The notes under the pieces were generated by a model. That model had not been told where the DNA came from. It was given only the letters and a program-made list of their open reading frames with translations, and made no database searches. Position numbers and translations under genes: made by a program. A stretch of 64,000 nt of DNA from positions 186,001 through 250,000 of the forward strand of contig NZ_FQYX01000003.1 of the NCBI RefSeq assembly GCF_900141935.1. Direction: 5' to 3'. This DNA comes from Arenibacter nanhaiticus (GTDB lineage: Bacteria; Bacteroidota; Bacteroidia; Flavobacteriales; Flavobacteriaceae). Positions within the stretch are counted from its first letter, which is position 1. Each line of letters opens with the position of its first letter. This document shows, piece by piece, positions 61,254 to 64,000 of the stretch.

Positions 61254-63992
61254 TTACGATTTTGTTAAAAACTCATCTAGGTTCATTATGGCATTGGCTA
61301 CTATGGTCAATGCCGCTATATTAGGTGTAGCTTCCGCGTCAAAAGGAATGAACTCCCTTATAGTCTCAGGTTGCTGTTCAAACTCTAAAAAGGCACTTTT
61401 GTAAAGTTGCTTCAGGGCTATTAGTTTTTCTTTTTCAATTTCTCTTAATACGGCCTTATAGTACCCTGTTGTAATGCTTTTATCTACATTACCGGCCTTG
61501 GCCATATGTTTAGCCAAATTAAATGCAGCTTCTAGGTATACCGGATCGTTAAGGGTCACCAATGCCTGCAAAGGAGTATTGGTCACTGTTCTTCTAACGG
61601 TGGAAACCTCTCGGCTATTGGCATCAAAAGTAACTAGTGAAGGGTAGGGGCTGGTACGCTTTAAGTAAGTATACAAGGCTCTTCGGTATTTGTCTTCTCC
61701 TTTACTTTCATTCCATTGGCCGCCATTGTAAACGGTTTGCCAAATCCCCTCTGGTTGGGGTGGCATTACACTTGGGCCATACATTTTTTTGCTCAGGAGC
61801 CCCGAAACCGCCAAGGCCTGGTCTCGTATTTGTTCTGCAGAAAGCCTTGTCCTGGGACCTCGAGCATACAATTTGTTTTCTGGATCTTTGTTATATAGTG
61901 CTGCGCTGTTTACAGAACGCTGCCTATAGGTGCCAGACATTACAATTTCTTTTACCAACGCTTTTATACTCCATTGATGTTCGTTCATAAATCTTAGGGC
62001 CAACCAATCCAGTAATTCTGGGTGGGAAGGCGCGTCGGACTGAGATCCCATGTCCTCCAAGGAGGCTACAATACCTCGTCCAAAAAGTTGATGCCATATC
62101 CTGTTTACCAAGGTTCGGGCAGTAAGTGGATTCTCTTTGCTCACTAACCATTGGGAAAAACCTAACCTGTTTTTTGGCCATTCGGGCTTCCAATCGTTTA
62201 ACACCTGAGGGGTAGATGGGTATACGGTATCAGTTTTCATAAGCCAACTGCCTTTTTCAAAGAATTGCGTAGTTCTTTTTTGATGATCCAAGTTCTCCAC
62301 CATAATAGGTAGGGTAGGCGTATGGCTATTCACTAGCTGCATAAAGGTTTCGTCAATTTGATAGAATTCTTTATTTTTATTGGCTTTAATTTCAGGAAGA
62401 AAAGCTATCCATGATATATAACTCGTGGGCGTTGTTGGAGAAATCTTGTTATTTTCGGCCTCAATGTATAAGTTTAACTTTTCTTTAGTTTTCTTAAATG
62501 GAAACTTTTGAACGACCCTTCCTTGGGTTTTATTGGTGTTAAACTGTGCTAGAATTTCCCCCTCGGAGTTATCCTTTCTTATAGTTACTTTAGTAGCGTC
62601 AATGCCCGAGTAAAGTTTTAAATATATATAGTCGGCTCCCTGAGTATAAACGTCGTTCATGTAACAAGAACCATTATTGCGCAAAGCAATCCATTTGGTA
62701 TCCGCTAAATTTCCGTTGGTATAATTTTTTGCTAAATGCCCATGGTACACAGGTTCCGAATAAGTAAGGAAATTTTTATACGCATCAGCAACTTCCTTGT
62801 TTTCATTTTTTAAAATCCATTCGTGGATTTTAGCCACTTTTGCCTTCTGCTCCTCATTGTAGAATTTTAGGTTGGGTTCATCCTCTGTGGTATCTTCATC
62901 CCTAGTATTGTTAAAAAAGGCCATCAAATTATAAAATTCCTCATGCTTGAAGGGATCATAGGTATGGCTATGGCATTGCACACAACCAATGGTAGTACTC
63001 TGAAATACTTCAAAAGTGGTGTTCACCCTATCAATAACTGCGGCAACCCTAAACTCCTCGTCATCCGTGCCTCCTTCATCGTTGTTCATGGTGTTTCTAT
63101 GAAAGGCTGTAGCAATAAGTTGATCTACCGAAGGTTCCGGCAAAAGGTCTCCCGCAAGTTGTTCAATAGTAAATTGATCATATGGCATGTCTTTATTCAA
63201 GGCCTTTATCACCCAATCCCGATATTCCCACATCGATCGTCCCATATCTTTTTCATAGCCCTTGGTATCTGCATAACGTGCTTGGTCTAACCACCAACTA
63301 GCCCATTTTTCGCCATATGAATCTCGAGAGAGAAGTTCGTCGACCATATTTTCATACGATATTTTCCCTGTCGAAAAATCTTCGAATAAGGTATTGTCGG
63401 CAGGAAGCCCTATCAAATCCAAAGCAAGTCTTCTAGCAATGATATTTGGTTCTGCTGGTAGACTAGGTGTCAAGTCGTTGTTTTCTAGTGTTTTAAAAGT
63501 AAACCGATCTATGTCATTTTGTATAAATCCATCAGAAGTACTAGAGGAAATACCTGCCCTTTGGTTAGTTTTGGGGACTGCTACCTTTTCAGGTAGGCTA
63601 TACGCCCAATGTTTGCCCCATTTTGCTCCTTCATCTACCCATTTGGTCAAAAGAGCTATTTCTTCTTCCGATAATTTTGGTTTTTGATAGGGCATTCTCA
63701 ATTCAGGATCCTCTTCCTTTAAAAGCTGTATAAAAGAACTCTTAGAGGCATTGCCCGGGATTATGGCAGGCCCCCCCGACTCGGTGTCGGCCAAGGCCTC
63801 GCTTTCAAATAAAAGGCTAAAACCGCCACTTTTTTTTACCCCTCCGTGACAAGTTATACAGTTCTTATTAAGAATTGGCTTAATATCGGTACTGAAATCT
63901 ATTGTTGAAACTGGTTTTAACTTGCTCCATATAACAAGAACAAGCCCTAACATGACGGCAACAACTAAGGCAATTAAATATTTTTTACTCAC
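61254..63992 (-). CDS. Planctomycete-type cytochrome c/DUF1549/DUF1553 protein
   Basis: 912 residues, complete. An N-terminal membrane anchor (about 5-22) is followed by the PSCyt1 cytochrome domain (CITCH 45-49, probable axial Met in LRMPYQKP). DUF1549 (about 155-360) has NDIDRFTFKTLE, WWLDQARYADTKGYE and a second CxxCH, CVQCH, in TIGCVQCHSHTYDPF. A carbohydrate-binding-like region (about 430-560) comes next, and then DUF1553 (about 610-870) with NRLGFSQWLV and RTVTNTPLQALVTLND. Two heme motifs in one protein indicate electron transfer. It is the most upstream gene of the train seen here; the window ends 8 bp beyond its start. Function is not established; linked to glycan use by neighbourhood. 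Confidence 0.92.
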   Translation of the reverse strand: MSKKYLIALVVAVMLGLVLVIWSKLKPVSTIDFSTDIKPILNKNCITCHGGVKKSGGFSLLFESEALADTESGGPAIIPGNASKSSFIQLLKEEDPELRMPYQKPKLSEEEIALLTKWVDEGAKWGKHWAYSLPEKVAVPKTNQRAGISSSTSDGFIQNDIDRFTFKTLENNDLTPSLPAEPNIIARRLALDLIGLPADNTLFEDFSTGKISYENMVDELLSRDSYGEKWASWWLDQARYADTKGYEKDMGRSMWEYRDWVIKALNKDMPYDQFTIEQLAGDLLPEPSVDQLIATAFHRNTMNNDEGGTDDEEFRVAAVIDRVNTTFEVFQSTTIGCVQCHSHTYDPFKHEEFYNLMAFFNNTRDEDTTEDEPNLKFYNEEQKAKVAKIHEWILKNENKEVADAYKNFLTYSEPVYHGHLAKNYTNGNLADTKWIALRNNGSCYMNDVYTQGADYIYLKLYSGIDATKVTIRKDNSEGEILAQFNTNKTQGRVVQKFPFKKTKEKLNLYIEAENNKISPTTPTSYISWIAFLPEIKANKNKEFYQIDETFMQLVNSHTPTLPIMVENLDHQKRTTQFFEKGSWLMKTDTVYPSTPQVLNDWKPEWPKNRLGFSQWLVSKENPLTARTLVNRIWHQLFGRGIVASLEDMGSQSDAPSHPELLDWLALRFMNEHQWSIKALVKEIVMSGTYRQRSVNSAALYNKDPENKLYARGPRTRLSAEQIRDQALAVSGLLSKKMYGPSVMPPQPEGIWQTVYNGGQWNESKGEDKYRRALYTYLKRTSPYPSLVTFDANSREVSTVRRTVTNTPLQALVTLNDPVYLEAAFNLAKHMAKAGNVDKSITTGYYKAVLREIEKEKLIALKQLYKSAFLEFEQQPETIREFIPFDAEATPNIAALTIVANAIMNLDEFLTKS

Positions 63993-64000
63993 TCTTTTAA

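Overview
The window is AT-rich and looks like a marine member of the Flavobacteriaceae (Bacteroidota). The signs are three SusC/SusD pairs, five lipoprotein or secreted S1 sulfatases, a hybrid two-component regulator (HTCS), an ECF sigma/FecR pair, TAnnTTTG-type -7 promoter boxes and many short-loop hairpin terminators. Genus is inference only. The content is typical of a degrader of sulfated algal polysaccharides.

Layout. (1) 1-10668: polysaccharide utilisation locus (PUL) A, with a truncated lipoprotein gene, SusD, SusC and a Tat-exported GH109-like oxidoreductase-fold enzyme on the minus strand, and the HTCS regulator divergent from them. (2) 10904-15772: sbcC and sbcD, ordinary housekeeping genes. 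(3) 16074-19660: a scarred segment with a truncated ORF, a 78-bp GC-rich structured repeat and a broken SusC N-terminus, then an intact pair encoding a beta-helix/cytochrome c fusion and a di-heme cytochrome c peroxidase. (4) 20071-34153: PUL B, one minus-strand train running sigma factor, FecR, SusC (with STN domain), SusD and four sulfatases. Hairpins lie between fecR and susC and between susD and the sulfatases. (5) 35030-38166: an Aquifex-type aconitase and an MscS channel. (6) 38623-40779: a small HxlR-controlled redox-type island with a 32-bp perfect palindromic operator, a membrane protein, a broken ydhR-type monooxygenase and a DsbA-family protein. (7) 40780-44282: about 3.5 kb of decayed DNA with gene remnants, including an endonuclease/exonuclease/phosphatase gene and a metallophosphatase gene that have both lost their middles. 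(8) 44373-63992: PUL C, with a sulfatase, an AraC regulator and SusC/SusD, facing a minus-strand train that reads, in transcription order, DUF1549/DUF1553 cytochrome protein, DUF1501 protein, TIM-barrel isomerase, DUF2231-cytochrome-LRR protein, GH2 glycosidase, enolase-superfamily enzyme (with one in-frame stop) and SDR dehydrogenase.

How it works together (inference from families). SusC/SusD pairs import oligosaccharides. Sulfatases and GH2/GH109-type enzymes remove sulfate and sugars outside or in the periplasm. The SDR and enolase-superfamily enzymes would process the released (oxidised) sugars. Each PUL has its own control mode: HTCS for A, sigma/FecR transduction for B, and a cupin-AraC protein for C.

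The most unusual signals are three copies of an exactly 78-bp GC-rich structured repeat, two of them abutting truncated genes; the cytochrome-rich DUF1501/DUF1553/DUF2231-LRR cassette attached to a glycan locus; and the beta-helix/cytochrome c fusion paired with a peroxidase. No tRNA, rRNA, CRISPR array or intact insertion sequence was seen.
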